64,000 nt of DNA from Agromyces badenianii. Its GTDB lineage: Bacteria > Actinomycetota > Actinomycetes > Actinomycetales > Microbacteriaceae. Below, one piece after another: positions 10,151 through 19,056 of this stretch. The notes below the pieces were generated by a model. That model did not search any database. It was not told where the DNA came from and saw nothing but the letters and a program-made list of their open reading frames with translations. The stretch covers positions 496,001 through 560,000 of the forward strand of contig NZ_CP028913.1 in the NCBI RefSeq assembly GCF_003070885.1, given 5' to 3'. How positions within the stretch are numbered: the first letter of the stretch is position 1; each line of letters begins with the position of its first letter. The translations under genes and the position numbers were made by a program.

Positions 10151-11641
10151 GTGACCGAATCCTCAGCCCCGACGCCTGCGCCGACCTCGACCGACGACGA
10201 GCCGGTGACGACGGGTGCTGCGCCGGTGGGTGCCGCGACGGCGGGTGCTGCGACGGCGGGTGCCGCCGGTGCTGCGCCGGCGGGTGCTGCGCCGGTGCGC
10301 GGCCCGCTCTCGAAGCCGTACCGCTGGCTCTCGATCGGCATGTTCTCGCTCATCTTCCTCGCGGCGTTCGAGGCGATGGCCGTGACGACGATCATGCCGC
10401 TCGTCGCCCGGCAGCTCGACGGCGAGTCGCTCTTCGCGCTCGCCTTCGCCGTGCCGCTCGCCGCGGGCATCATCGGCATGGTCATCGCGGGCAACTGGAC
10501 CGACCGGTCGGGCCCGCTGCCGTCGCTGCTCACCTCGGCGGCGCTGTTCGTGGTCGGGCTCGTGATCGCCGGCACCGCGGTGAACATGGAGGTGTTCATC
10601 GTCGGGCGCTTCGTGCACGGTCTCTCGGGTGCCGCGGTCGTCGTGCCGCTCTACGTCATCGTCGGCCGGGTCTACCCCGAGGCGCTGCGGGCACGGGTCT
10701 TCGCGGGCTTCGCCGCGGCCTGGGTCATTCCCTCGATCGTGGGTCCGGCGCTCGCGGGCCTCGTCGCCGAGGCGATCAGCTGGCACTGGGTGTTCCTCGG
10801 CGTCATCGTGCTCGTGGTGCCCGCAGCGGCCATGATGCTGCCGCCGGTGCTGCGAGTGCGCGATCAGGTGCAGGGCGACCCCTCGGTGCCGTGGAGCGTC
10901 AGCCGCGTCGGGTGGTCGGTCGTCGTCGCCGGCGCGGCGCTCGCGGTCTCGCTCTCGAAGGAGCTCGGCGACCCCTGGCGCTGGGTGGTCGCGGTCGCGG
11001 CGATCGCGCTCGCCGCCTTCGCCGCCCGGCCCCTGCTGCCGCCGGGCGCCCTCCGGATGGCTCGCGGCATGCCCGCGACCGTGATGCTGAAGCTCATCGT
11101 CGCCGGCGCGTTCTTCGGCACCGAGATCTACCTGCCCTACCTCTTCATCGAGCGGTACGAGTTCTCACCGAGCCTCGCCGGTGCGGTGCTGACGGGAGCC
11201 GGCGTGACGTGGGCTGCGGCATCGTGGCTGCAGGGGCGACTCACCGATCGTGTCTCGAACACCCGGGCGGTCGTGCTCGGAACGATCACGCTCACGGTCG
11301 CCCTGGTCGTCGTGCTCGTCGTGGCGATCTTCACCCTGCCGCCCGCCATCGCCTTCGTCGCCTGGACGTTCGCGGGCGGGGCAATGGGATTCATGTACCC
11401 GAGGTTCTCGGTCGCGGTGCTCGCCCTGTCGCCGGTCTCCGCCCAGGGCTTCAACAGCGCCGCGCTGACGATCTCGGAGTCGCTCGGCGCCGCCATCGCG
11501 CTCGCGATCACGGCCCTCGTCTCGAGCGCCGTCGGCGCCGGCATGTTCGCCGCCGACTTCGCGGTGACGGTGGCGATCGCGTTCGTGGGAGTGCTGCTCG
11601 CGAGACGCGTGCGGCCGATCGGCGGCTCGCGCTCGAGCTGA
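10151..11641 (+). CDS. MFS transporter with low-complexity N-terminus
   Basis: A 496-residue major facilitator protein. The first ~50 residues are Ala/Gly/Pro/Thr repeats, then membrane helices start at about residue 60 (WLSIGMFSLIFLAAFEAMAV). A motif-A-like GNWTDRSG lies between helices 2 and 3. The family of DHA-type drug and metabolite exporters fits best, but the substrate is unknown. The start codon is GTG at 10151. It follows the aldo/keto reductase by 69 bases on the same strand, and the LacI gene is separated from it by its own operator-bearing gap. Confidence 0.88.
   Translation: MTESSAPTPAPTSTDDEPVTTGAAPVGAATAGAATAGAAGAAPAGAAPVRGPLSKPYRWLSIGMFSLIFLAAFEAMAVTTIMPLVARQLDGESLFALAFAVPLAAGIIGMVIAGNWTDRSGPLPSLLTSAALFVVGLVIAGTAVNMEVFIVGRFVHGLSGAAVVVPLYVIVGRVYPEALRARVFAGFAAAWVIPSIVGPALAGLVAEAISWHWVFLGVIVLVVPAAAMMLPPVLRVRDQVQGDPSVPWSVSRVGWSVVVAGAALAVSLSKELGDPWRWVVAVAAIALAAFAARPLLPPGALRMARGMPATVMLKLIVAGAFFGTEIYLPYLFIERYEFSPSLAGAVLTGAGVTWAAASWLQGRLTDRVSNTRAVVLGTITLTVALVVVLVVAIFTLPPAIAFVAWTFAGGAMGFMYPRFSVAVLALSPVSAQGFNSAALTISESLGAAIALAITALVSSAVGAGMFAADFAVTVAIAFVGVLLARRVRPIGGSRSS
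10214..10297 (+). repeat. 15-bp in-frame repeats encoding GAAPV/GAATA units
   Basis: Six imperfect units (GAAPV, GAATA, GAATA, a short GAA, GAAPA, GAAPV) lie in the cytoplasmic N-terminus of the MFS protein. Their composition resembles the tail of the APC permease and the linker of the cyclase just upstream. Confidence 0.8.
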
Positions 11642-11695
11642 ATCCCCGGCGAATGCCCGGCGTTTGCCCGGCGATCGTCCGTCGACGCCCCGTCA

Positions 11696-11775
11696 TGTGA
11701 CTGTCACACGTCACACAGGCGCGAGAATCGGCGCGCGCGTGCATAATGGAAGCGCCGCTGATGTGAACGTGCACA
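11696..11775. promoter_or_regulatory. two LacI-type operator palindromes upstream of the LacI gene
   Basis: TGTGACTGTCACA at 11696-11708 is palindromic except at its centre. TGTGAACGTGCACA at 11762-11775 is palindromic at 12 of 14 bases. Both match the TGTGA-N-TCACA form found again at 12887-12900 before the sugar transporter, so they are probably autoregulatory sites for the LacI protein. A GCATAATGG element, a possible -10 region, lies between them at about 11741. Confidence 0.65.
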
Positions 11776-11790
11776 TCGGGGTGATCGGTC

Positions 11791-12852
11791 ATGGCAGTGA
11801 ATCCTGAGACTCCAAAAGGGCGGGCGCCCAGCATCCGCGATGTGGCGCGCCTCGCCGAGGTGTCCCACCAGACCGTCTCACGGGTGCTGAACGACCACCC
11901 GAGCATCCGGCCCGAGACCAAAGAGCGCGTGCTGCAGGCCATGGAGACGCTGCAGTACCGGCCGAACCGGGCGGCGCGGGCGCTCGTCACGAGCCGCTCG
12001 CACACGATCGGAGTGCTCGCCTCGACAGGCACCGCGTACGGCCCGGCGACGAGCATCGCCGCGATCGAAGACGCCGCCCGCGAGCACGGCTACTACGTCA
12101 ACACCGCGAACCTCGCCGACGCTTCGCCCGCCGGCATCGCCGACGCCCTCGAGCACCTCATGCTGCAGGCGATCGAGGGGCTCGTCGTCATCGCGCCACA
12201 GGTGCGGGTCTTCGAGGTGCTCGCCGCCTCGCCCATCGGCGTGCCGTTCGTGAGCCTGCAGTCGACCGGGCGCAGCGATCACCTCGCCCTCTCGGTCGAC
12301 CAGGTCACGGGTGCTCGCCGTGCCACGCAGCACCTCGTGAGCCTCGGCCACCGCGAGATCGTGCACATCGCGGGTCCGCAGGACTGGATCGAGGCCGAGG
12401 CGCGCATGCGCGGATTCCTCGACGCGATCGACGACGCCGACCTCAGCCTGCACCCGCCGATCCTCGGCGACTGGAGTGCGGACTTCGGGTACTTCGCCGG
12501 CCGCGAGCTCGCACGCCACCTCGACTTCACGGCCGTGTTCGCGGCGAACGACCAGATGGCGATCGGGCTCATGCACGCCTTCCGAGACGCGGGCCTCGAC
12601 GTGCCCGGCGACCTCAGCGTGGTCGGCTTCGACGACATTCCCGTGGCGCGGCACGTGTGGCCGCCGCTCACGACGGTCTATCAGGACTTCCGCGAGATCG
12701 GCCGCCGTGCGGTCGCGCTGCTCCTCAACCAGGTGCACGGCCGCGAGGTGCTCGAGGTCGAGGAGATCGTGCCGAGGCTCGTCATCCGGGGCTCGTCGGC
12801 CGAGGCATCCGCCCGCCGCCCCCGTTATGCAAGCGTGACTGACTCGGCTTGA
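11791..12852 (+). CDS. LacI-family transcriptional repressor of the sugar ABC operon
   Basis: A 353-residue regulator. The N-terminal LacI helix-turn-helix is clear ([20 protein letters not shown] at about 14-33), followed by the hinge helix ([15 protein letters not shown]) and a periplasmic-binding-protein-like effector domain. The domain ends with the usual [10 protein letters not shown] and [14 protein letters not shown] motifs. It lies directly upstream of the mmsA-mmsB-chvE operon and is flanked by TGTGA-type palindromes, so it very likely represses that operon and itself until a monosaccharide binds. Its preference among sugars cannot be read from the sequence. Confidence 0.93.
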   Translation: MAVNPETPKGRAPSIRDVARLAEVSHQTVSRVLNDHPSIRPETKERVLQAMETLQYRPNRAARALVTSRSHTIGVLASTGTAYGPATSIAAIEDAAREHGYYVNTANLADASPAGIADALEHLMLQAIEGLVVIAPQVRVFEVLAASPIGVPFVSLQSTGRSDHLALSVDQVTGARRATQHLVSLGHREIVHIAGPQDWIEAEARMRGFLDAIDDADLSLHPPILGDWSADFGYFAGRELARHLDFTAVFAANDQMAIGLMHAFRDAGLDVPGDLSVVGFDDIPVARHVWPPLTTVYQDFREIGRRAVALLLNQVHGREVLEVEEIVPRLVIRGSSAEASARRPRYASVTDSA

Positions 12853-12886
12853 CAGCGGAGAGTCACGGATGCACCATTGGTGTCGA

Positions 12887-12900
12887 TGTGAACGGTCACA
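12887..12900. promoter_or_regulatory. LacI-type operator before mmsA
   Basis: TGTGAACGGTCACA is palindromic at 12 of 14 bases and is directly followed by CGTGACC, a partial second half-site. It lies 35 bases after the lacI-type stop and about 107 bases before the mmsA start, where it would block the operon promoter. Confidence 0.65.
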
Positions 12901-13006
12901 CGTGACCACTCGCAGGAACCGCCCCGAACGATTTGACATCGAGGTCGCACGTGAACCAGTCGCCGACGACACCCCTCCGGCGCCGCGCCATCCCAGGAGG
13001 CCGGCG

Positions 13007-14551
13007 ATGAGCCCCCAGCCCATCCTCGAGATGCGCTCCATCACCAAGGAGTTCCCGGGCGTCAAGGCGCTCGCGGATGTCTCGCTGACGGTGATGCCCG
13101 CCGAGATCCACGCGATCTGCGGCGAGAACGGCGCCGGCAAGTCGACGCTCATGAAGGTGCTCTCCGGGGTCTACCCCCACGGCACCTACACCGGGCAGAT
13201 CATCTTCCGCGGCGAGGAGGTGCAGTTCCGCGACATCCGCCAGAGCGAGCAGGCCGGCATCGCGATCATCCACCAGGAGCTCGCGCTCATCCCCGAACTC
13301 TCGATCACCGAGAACATCTTCCTCGGCAACGAGATCAACCACGGCGGGCGCATCGACTGGCGTGCGGCGAAGGTGCGGGCCATCGACCTGCTCGCGCGCG
13401 TCGGACTCGACGAAGACCCCGACACGCAGATCAAGCACCTCGGCGTCGGCAAGCAGCAGCTCGTCGAGATCGCGAAGGCGCTCGTGAAAGACGTGAAGCT
13501 GCTCATCCTCGACGAGCCGACGGCCGCCCTCAACGAAGATGACTCGCAGCACCTGCTCGACCTCATCCGTGGCCTGAAGGGCAAGGGGATCACCTCGATC
13601 ATGATCTCCCACAAGCTCAACGAGATCGAAGAGGTCGCCGACGAGATCACCATCATCCGCGACGGCCACACGATCGAGACGCTCAACGTGAGCGAGGGCG
13701 GCGTCGACGAAGACCGCATCATCCGCGGCATGGTCGGCCGCTCGCTCGAGAGCCGCTTCCCCGACCGCACGCCGCACATCGGCGACGTGTTCTTCGAGGT
13801 GAACGGCTGGACGATCCAGCACCCGCAGGTGCCCGAACGACTCGTCGTCAAGGGGTCGAGCCTCAATGTGCGACGCGGCGAGATCGTCGGCCTCGCGGGC
13901 CTCATGGGCGCCGGCCGCACCGAGCTCGCGATGAGCATCTTCGGGCGCTCCTACGGCAACTACCTCTCGGGCACGATCGTGAAAGACGGCAAGGAGATCG
14001 TGCTGAAAGACGTCGAGTCGGCGATCGATCACGGTCTCGCCTACGTGAGCGAAGACCGCAAGCAGCTCGGGCTCAACCTGCTCGATTCGATCAAGCGATC
14101 GGTCGTCTCGGCGAAGCTGTCGAAGATCGCCAAGCGAGGCGTGGTCGACGACTCGCAGGAGTTCGGCATCGCCGACGACTACCGCAAGCAGCTGCGCATC
14201 AAGACGCCGAGCGTCGACGCGGGCGTCTCGAAGCTCTCGGGCGGAAATCAGCAGAAAGTCGTGCTGGCGAAGTGGATGTTCACCGACCCCGACCTGCTCA
14301 TCCTCGACGAACCCACCCGCGGCATCGACGTCGGCGCCAAGTACGAGATCTACACGATCATCCAGTCGCTCGCCGCGCAGGGCAAGGGCGTGATCCTCAT
14401 CTCGAGCGAGCTGCCCGAACTGCTCGGCATCGCCGACCGCATCTACACGGTGTTCGAAGGCCAGATCACCGACAACATCCCGGCATCCGAAGCGAACCCG
14501 GAGGCGCTCATGCGCAGCATGACCTCCGCGAAGAAGAAGGCGAACGCATGA
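13007..14551 (+). CDS. mmsA: multiple-monosaccharide ABC importer, ATP-binding protein
   Basis: A 514-residue tandem ATPase of the RbsA/XylG/GguA type. The first domain has Walker [10 protein letters not shown] at 39-47 and Walker [12 protein letters not shown]. The second has the signature [14 protein letters not shown] and [16 protein letters not shown]; its Walker A is degenerate, as is usual in this group. The start at 13007 has a perfect AGGAGG site six bases away; the longer frame upstream overlaps the operator and is not credible. Its stop overlaps the mmsB start (ATGA). The best relatives by pattern are GguA/MmsA, which serve ChvE-type binding proteins. Confidence 0.93.
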   Translation: MSPQPILEMRSITKEFPGVKALADVSLTVMPAEIHAICGENGAGKSTLMKVLSGVYPHGTYTGQIIFRGEEVQFRDIRQSEQAGIAIIHQELALIPELSITENIFLGNEINHGGRIDWRAAKVRAIDLLARVGLDEDPDTQIKHLGVGKQQLVEIAKALVKDVKLLILDEPTAALNEDDSQHLLDLIRGLKGKGITSIMISHKLNEIEEVADEITIIRDGHTIETLNVSEGGVDEDRIIRGMVGRSLESRFPDRTPHIGDVFFEVNGWTIQHPQVPERLVVKGSSLNVRRGEIVGLAGLMGAGRTELAMSIFGRSYGNYLSGTIVKDGKEIVLKDVESAIDHGLAYVSEDRKQLGLNLLDSIKRSVVSAKLSKIAKRGVVDDSQEFGIADDYRKQLRIKTPSVDAGVSKLSGGNQQKVVLAKWMFTDPDLLILDEPTRGIDVGAKYEIYTIIQSLAAQGKGVILISSELPELLGIADRIYTVFEGQITDNIPASEANPEALMRSMTSAKKKANA

Positions 14552-15903
14552 GCACGACGGCGAACGACCCGGCCGCCCAGAAGAAGGGCGGGCTCTCCGA
14601 CATCCGCAAGATCTTCGGAGGCGGCCAGTCCAGCCTCCGCCAGTTCGGCATCCTCGGCAGCCTCATCGTCATCATCGTCATCTTCCAGATCTGGACGAAC
14701 GGGCTGACGCTCTCGCCGACGAACCTCATCAACGTCGTCAACCAGTACTCCTACATCCTGATCCTCGCGATCGGCATGGTGATGGTCATCATCATGGGCC
14801 ACATCGACCTGTCGGTCGGCTCGGTCGCGGCGTTCACCGGCATCATCGTGGCCAAGTCGATGGCGGAGTGGAACTTCCCGTGGCCGCTCGCGATCCTGCT
14901 CGGCATCGCGGTCGGCGTGGCGATCGGCGCCTGGCAGGGCTTCTGGGTCGCAGTCATCGGCGTGCCCGCGTTCATCGTGACCCTGGCCGGCATGCTGATC
15001 TTCCGCGGCGGCAACCAGTTCATCGGCCAGTCGACGACGACTCCCGTGCCCCAGGAGTTCGGCCTCATCGGCGCCGGATACCTGCCCGAGCTCGCCGTGC
15101 CGCTGAACTTCAACGTGTTGACGATGCTGCTCGGCGTGGTCGGCGCCGGCTGGATCATCTGGAACGAGATCCACCTGCGCCGCGTGCAGAAGAGGATGGG
15201 CTCCGACTCCGCGCCCGTCTGGGTGAGCGCCGTCAAGGTCGCCGTGCTCGCCGGCGTCATCCTCTGGGCGGCCTGGCTCTTCGCCACCGGCCGCCCGGGC
15301 ACGAGCTTCCCGATCTCGGGCATCATCCTCGTGGTGCTGGTCATCCTGTACTCGTTCATCACCCGCAATACGATCTTCGGTCGCCACATCTACGCGGTCG
15401 GCGGCAACCGCCTCGCCGCCACGCTCTCGGGCGTGAAGGACCGCCGGGTCGACTTCTTCGTGATGATGAACATGTCGGTGCTCGCCGCCGTCGCGGGCAT
15501 GATCTACGTCGCCCGGGCCACGGCCTCGGGCCCGCAAGACGGCAACGGCTGGGAGCTCGACGCGATCGCGGCCGTGTTCATCGGCGGCGCGGCGGTCTCG
15601 GGCGGCATCGGCACCGTCATCGGCTCTATCGTCGGTGGTCTCGTGATGGCCTTCCTCAACAACGGCCTGCAGCTCATCGGCGCCGGCGCCGACGTGGTGC
15701 AGATCATCAAGGGCCTCGTGCTCCTCCTCGCCGTCGGCGTCGACGTGTGGAGCAAGCGCCAGGGCCGCCCGTCGATCCTCGGCCTCTGGTCGGGTCGCCG
15801 GAAGTCGCGCCTCGAGACGCAGTCGCCCGAGGAGGCGCCGACCGTCGCTCCGACGTCGCAGTCCAACCTGTCGTCGCGGCCCGAAGACCTCACGCGGCGC
15901 TGA
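14548..15903 (+). CDS. mmsB: multiple-monosaccharide ABC importer, permease
   Basis: A 451-residue membrane protein with about ten helices, longer than RbsC (about 320 residues) as is typical for GguB/MmsB. The segment [16 protein letters not shown] is the family hallmark, and the cytoplasmic loop with [15 protein letters not shown] is the ATPase coupling region. The C-terminal ~35 residues are polar and Ser/Pro-rich. Translation is coupled to mmsA by a four-base overlap; chvE follows after 77 bases. Confidence 0.93.
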   Translation: MSTTANDPAAQKKGGLSDIRKIFGGGQSSLRQFGILGSLIVIIVIFQIWTNGLTLSPTNLINVVNQYSYILILAIGMVMVIIMGHIDLSVGSVAAFTGIIVAKSMAEWNFPWPLAILLGIAVGVAIGAWQGFWVAVIGVPAFIVTLAGMLIFRGGNQFIGQSTTTPVPQEFGLIGAGYLPELAVPLNFNVLTMLLGVVGAGWIIWNEIHLRRVQKRMGSDSAPVWVSAVKVAVLAGVILWAAWLFATGRPGTSFPISGIILVVLVILYSFITRNTIFGRHIYAVGGNRLAATLSGVKDRRVDFFVMMNMSVLAAVAGMIYVARATASGPQDGNGWELDAIAAVFIGGAAVSGGIGTVIGSIVGGLVMAFLNNGLQLIGAGADVVQIIKGLVLLLAVGVDVWSKRQGRPSILGLWSGRRKSRLETQSPEEAPTVAPTSQSNLSSRPEDLTRR

Positions 15904-15980
15904 AGAGCTCGCCGTGGCATCCGCTCATTCGTCACCAACCAAGACAAGTCCCGCAATCCCAATCAGAAAGTGAATGATCA

Positions 15981-17099
15981 ATGAAGAAAATCACTCTTGC
16001 GGCCACCGCCCTCGCTGCGGTCGCCGCACTCGCCCTCTCGGGCTGCGCGGGTGGCGACCGCGGTGGAGACACCGACGGCGAGTCCGGCGCCGCCGGCTTC
16101 GCGGCCGACTCGACGATCGGCATCGCCCTGCCCGACAAGACGTCGGAGAACTGGGTGCTCGCCGGTGCGCTGTTCGAAGAGGGTCTCTCCGAGGCCGGCT
16201 TCAAGGGCGACGTGCAGTACGCGCCCGCATCGAACACCGTCGCCGAGCAGCAGAACCAGATCTCGGCGATGGTCACCAACGGCGCCAAGGTCATCGTCAT
16301 CGGCGCGAAGGACGGCAAGCAGCTCGGCACGCAGCTCCAGCAGGCTGCCGACGCGGGCGTCAAGATCATCGCCTACGACCGCCTGATCGAGAACACGCCG
16401 AACGTTGACTACTACGTCGCGTTCGACAACTTCAAGGTCGGCCAGCTGCAGGGTGAGGCGCTCCTCGACGGTCTCGAGCAGCGCTCGGGCCACGGCGCCC
16501 CGTGGAACGTCGAGCTCTTCTCGGGCTCGCCCGACGACGCCAACTCGGCCGTGTTCTTCAACGGCGCCATGGAGGTCCTGCAGCCGAAGATCGATGACGG
16601 CACGCTCGTCGTCGTCTCGGGCCAGACCGACATCGCCCAGACCGCGACCCAGGGCTGGGAGGCCGAGAACGCGCAGAGCCGCATGGACTCGCTGCTCGCC
16701 GCGAACTACGGCGACAAGAACATCGACGGCGTGCTCTCGCCGAACGACAACCTCGCCCGCGCGATCATCACCTCCACCAAGCAGGCCGGCAAGGACATCA
16801 CGACGGTGACCGTCACCGGTCAGGACTCCGAGGTCGAATCGGTCAAGTCGATCATGGCGGGCGAGCAGTTCTCGACCATCAACAAGGACACGACCCTCCT
16901 CGTGGAGCAGACGATCAAGATGATCCAGCAGCTCCAGAAGGGCGAAGAGGCCGAGGTCAACGACACCGAGCAGTACGACAACGGCGTGAAGGTCGTTCCG
17001 GCATACCTGCTCGACCCGGTCATCGTGACCAAGGAGAACGCCGCTGAGGCGTACCAGAACAACCCGAACCTCCTCGAGATCGTGACCGCGGCGGGCTAG
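15981..17099 (+). CDS. chvE: ChvE-type multiple-sugar-binding lipoprotein
   Basis: A 372-residue substrate-binding protein. It has a basic n-region, a hydrophobic core and a lipobox LSGC with the lipidated Cys at 22, so it is anchored outside the membrane. The mature part starts with an acidic Gly/Asp linker and then GIALPDKTSENWVLAG, which matches the ChvE/XylF group. In that group the binding protein accepts arabinose, galactose, xylose and related sugars. It is the last gene of the operon, and a strong terminator follows 27 bases after the stop. Placing the binding protein last is normal for this family. Confidence 0.92.
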   Translation: MKKITLAATALAAVAALALSGCAGGDRGGDTDGESGAAGFAADSTIGIALPDKTSENWVLAGALFEEGLSEAGFKGDVQYAPASNTVAEQQNQISAMVTNGAKVIVIGAKDGKQLGTQLQQAADAGVKIIAYDRLIENTPNVDYYVAFDNFKVGQLQGEALLDGLEQRSGHGAPWNVELFSGSPDDANSAVFFNGAMEVLQPKIDDGTLVVVSGQTDIAQTATQGWEAENAQSRMDSLLAANYGDKNIDGVLSPNDNLARAIITSTKQAGKDITTVTVTGQDSEVESVKSIMAGEQFSTINKDTTLLVEQTIKMIQQLQKGEEAEVNDTEQYDNGVKVVPAYLLDPVIVTKENAAEAYQNNPNLLEIVTAAG

Positions 17100-17125
17100 G
17101 TCTCGCCTCGCACCATCCGCACGTC

Positions 17126-17153
17126 GGCCCTCGCTCCTCCGGGAGCGGGGGCC
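17126..17153 (+). terminator. intrinsic terminator after chvE
   Basis: A 12-bp stem (GGCCCTCGCTCC with GGAGCGGGGGCC, one G-T pair) closes on a four-base loop and is followed by TTCGTCG. It would end the mmsA-mmsB-chvE transcript. Confidence 0.85.
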
Positions 17154-17285
17154 TTCGTCGTGCGCGCCGCGCGCCGCGCCCGCGCCCGCCCGCTGCACGC
17201 CCAGCCGCCGCCCCCGCCGCACGCCGCGCCGCCGCGCGCGCCCGCCGCCTCCGCACGCCCCTCGCCCCCCCCGCCCCGCCGGTCG

Positions 17286-17345
17286 GGACCACTCTTGTCG
17301 CACCGGACACGGGATGTCGCGTGTCCGGTGCGAAAAGAGTGGTCC
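17286..17345. repeat. 60-bp palindromic element, copy 1
   Basis: Left arm 17286-17311 (begins GGACCACTCTTG) and right arm 17320-17345 are inverted repeats matching at 25 of 26 bases around an 8-base centre. A second copy with the same plan lies at 18387-18446. It is preceded by an extremely C-rich stretch (17160-17285) in which no gene is seen. It could act as a hairpin terminator, a REP-like element or the end of a small mobile unit. Confidence 0.9.
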
Positions 17346-17441
17346 GGGCGCTTCTCCTCCACATGTCGACACTCGCTGCCGCTGCCCACAGTCGACGGTG
17401 CCGGCACCTCGAAGACGTGTCGGCCGCGACATCATCGCCGG

Positions 17442-18386
17442 ATGGACGAACGTTTCGAACTCGCCGCCGCGATCGGTGGGGGCCTCATTCGCACGCGCGA
17501 CCTGCGCGAACTCGGGGTTCACCCCGCGGCGGTGCAGCGACTCGAGCGCGCCGGATCGCTGGTGCGAGTGCGCACGGGTGTCTACGCGCTGCGTGAAGAG
17601 TGGCAACAGCTCACGGCAGATGAACGGTATCGACGACTCGTCGTCGCGACCGCCGGGGCCGCGAGGCATCCGCTCGTCGTCTCGCACCGTTCCGCCGCAG
17701 CCCTGCACCGGCTGCCGATGCTCGGCGCAGCGCCCACCATCGTCGAGGTCGCGGAGCCCGGTCGCGGCGGTGGCCGGCGCACCGAGCACGTCTCGACGCA
17801 CCGAGCCGGTCCGGCTCCGGCTGTCGAGACGATCGACGGGGTGGTCTGCACGTCGCTCCTCCGCACGCTCGTCGACCTGGCGATCATCCGGCCGCTCGTG
17901 CACTCGGTGCCGATGCTGGATGCCGCGCTCTCACGCCCCGGCATCACCCGAACCGGGTTGGCGTGCGAACTCGAGCACGTCGATCCGACCCGGGGTCGCG
18001 CGAAGGCGGCGCACGCCATCGCGTTCGCCGATCACCGCTCGGGCAGCGCTGGTGAGTCCGTCAGCCGGGTGCGCATCCACGAGCTCGGCTTCGAGTCTCC
18101 CGAGCTGCAGGCGCGCTTCGAGGGGATCCTCGGCTCGGTCGCGCTCGTCGACTTCTACTGGCGGGGCATCCGGCTCATCGGCGAGTTCGACGGGCGCATG
18201 AAGTACCTGCGCAGTCTGGAGGTGAGCGGCCTCGACCCCGCGCGGGTCGTCTACGAGGAGAAGCGCCGCGAAGACGCGCTGCGCCGTATGGGCGAGCGGA
18301 TGGTGCGCTGGGACTGGCAGACCGCGTGGGCGCCGCGTGACCTGCACCGGTTGCTCAGCGAGTTCGGCGTGCCCCGGCGGCGGTGA
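17442..18386 (+). CDS. AbiEi-like N-terminal domain fused to PD-(D/E)XK (DUF559-like) nuclease domain
   Basis: A 314-residue protein. Residues ~1-60 form a winged-helix AbiEi-antitoxin-like domain (IRTRDLRELGVHPAAVQRLE) and the middle continues the AbiEi family pattern. The C-terminal ~100 residues resemble the DUF559/Vsr-like endonuclease fold: D250 in IGEFDGRMKY and E272-x-K274 in VYEEKRRED, ending RWDW. Such proteins are numerous in Microbacteriaceae and are usually annotated only as type IV antitoxin-domain proteins. No AbiEii toxin gene is next to it. The gene lies between two 60-bp palindromes, and the second begins at the base after the stop codon. No strong ribosome site was found for the ATG. 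Confidence 0.82.
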   Translation: MDERFELAAAIGGGLIRTRDLRELGVHPAAVQRLERAGSLVRVRTGVYALREEWQQLTADERYRRLVVATAGAARHPLVVSHRSAAALHRLPMLGAAPTIVEVAEPGRGGGRRTEHVSTHRAGPAPAVETIDGVVCTSLLRTLVDLAIIRPLVHSVPMLDAALSRPGITRTGLACELEHVDPTRGRAKAAHAIAFADHRSGSAGESVSRVRIHELGFESPELQARFEGILGSVALVDFYWRGIRLIGEFDGRMKYLRSLEVSGLDPARVVYEEKRREDALRRMGERMVRWDWQTAWAPRDLHRLLSEFGVPRRR

Positions 18387-18446
18387 GGACCACTCGTTTC
18401 GCACTGGACGCGCGATATCGTGCGTCCGGTGCGAAATGAGTGGTCC
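18387..18446. repeat. 60-bp palindromic element, copy 2
   Basis: Left arm 18387-18411 and right arm 18422-18446 match at 23 of 25 bases; the centre contains the self-complementary CGATATCG. Compared with copy 1 the arms share the GGACCACTC end and the GGTGCGAAA block. It starts directly after the stop of the AbiEi/nuclease-like gene. The next 58 bases are G-rich, mirroring the C-rich run before copy 1. Confidence 0.9.
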
Positions 18447-18504
18447 CGAAGCCGTGCGCGGCGCGGGTGGCGCGGCGCGCGCGGCGGGCGCGGCGGGGCG
18501 CGGG

Positions 18505-18888
18505 CTAGGCCTGCTGGCTGTAGTCGGGCAGCTCCTGGAGGGTCCAGCGGTTGCCGTCGGGGTCTTTCAGGGTGACGAAGCGGCCCCACGCCTGCTCGTC
18601 GACGCCCTCGGCCTCGACGCCCTTCGCGCGGAGCTCGGCGAGCACCGCGTCGGCATCGGGGATGACGACCTGGATCGAGTCCTGCGAACCCGGCTCCATC
18701 GTGCCCCCGAGGCCCTCGCCGATCGCGATGGAGCATGCCGAGCCGGGCGGAGTGAGCTGCACGAATCGCAGGCCATCGTGCACGCGCTGGTCGTGGTCGG
18801 GGTTGAAGCCGAGCTTGTCGACGTAGAACTCCTTCGCGCGGTCGACGTCGGTGACGGGCACGAAGATGAGCTCGATCTTCCAGTCCAT
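18505..18888 (-). CDS. VOC-family (glyoxalase/bleomycin-resistance fold) protein
   Basis: A 127-residue protein with one vicinal-oxygen-chelate domain made of two beta-alpha-beta-beta-beta units. Visible family features are VTDVDRAKEFYVDKLGF near the start and FVTLKDPDGNRWTLQELP at the end, where the last Glu is the usual metal ligand position. The substrate is unknown; relatives include dioxygenases, isomerases and antibiotic-binding proteins. A GAGGAG ribosome site lies close to the ATG. Single gene, convergent with the AbiEi/nuclease gene. Confidence 0.9.
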   Translation of the reverse strand: MDWKIELIFVPVTDVDRAKEFYVDKLGFNPDHDQRVHDGLRFVQLTPPGSACSIAIGEGLGGTMEPGSQDSIQVVIPDADAVLAELRAKGVEAEGVDEQAWGRFVTLKDPDGNRWTLQELPDYSQQA

Positions 18889-19056
18889 GGTGACTCCTCG
18901 GGGTTCGATGCGATCCGTCCCATCGAATCGCCTGCTCCGAGGCTAGACAACGATGCGGCCAGATACTGTCCGCATTCGATGGCGAGCGGATGCCGCGGGG
19001 CGCGGGTGCCGCGCCCGCCACGTGCCATCCGTTCGACCGGGTGGAAGGATGGTCGC

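Noticed and set aside
17442..18386. Type IV toxin-antitoxin system AbiE
   Set aside because: Only an antitoxin-like domain is present, fused to a nuclease-like domain; there is no AbiEii toxin gene beside it.
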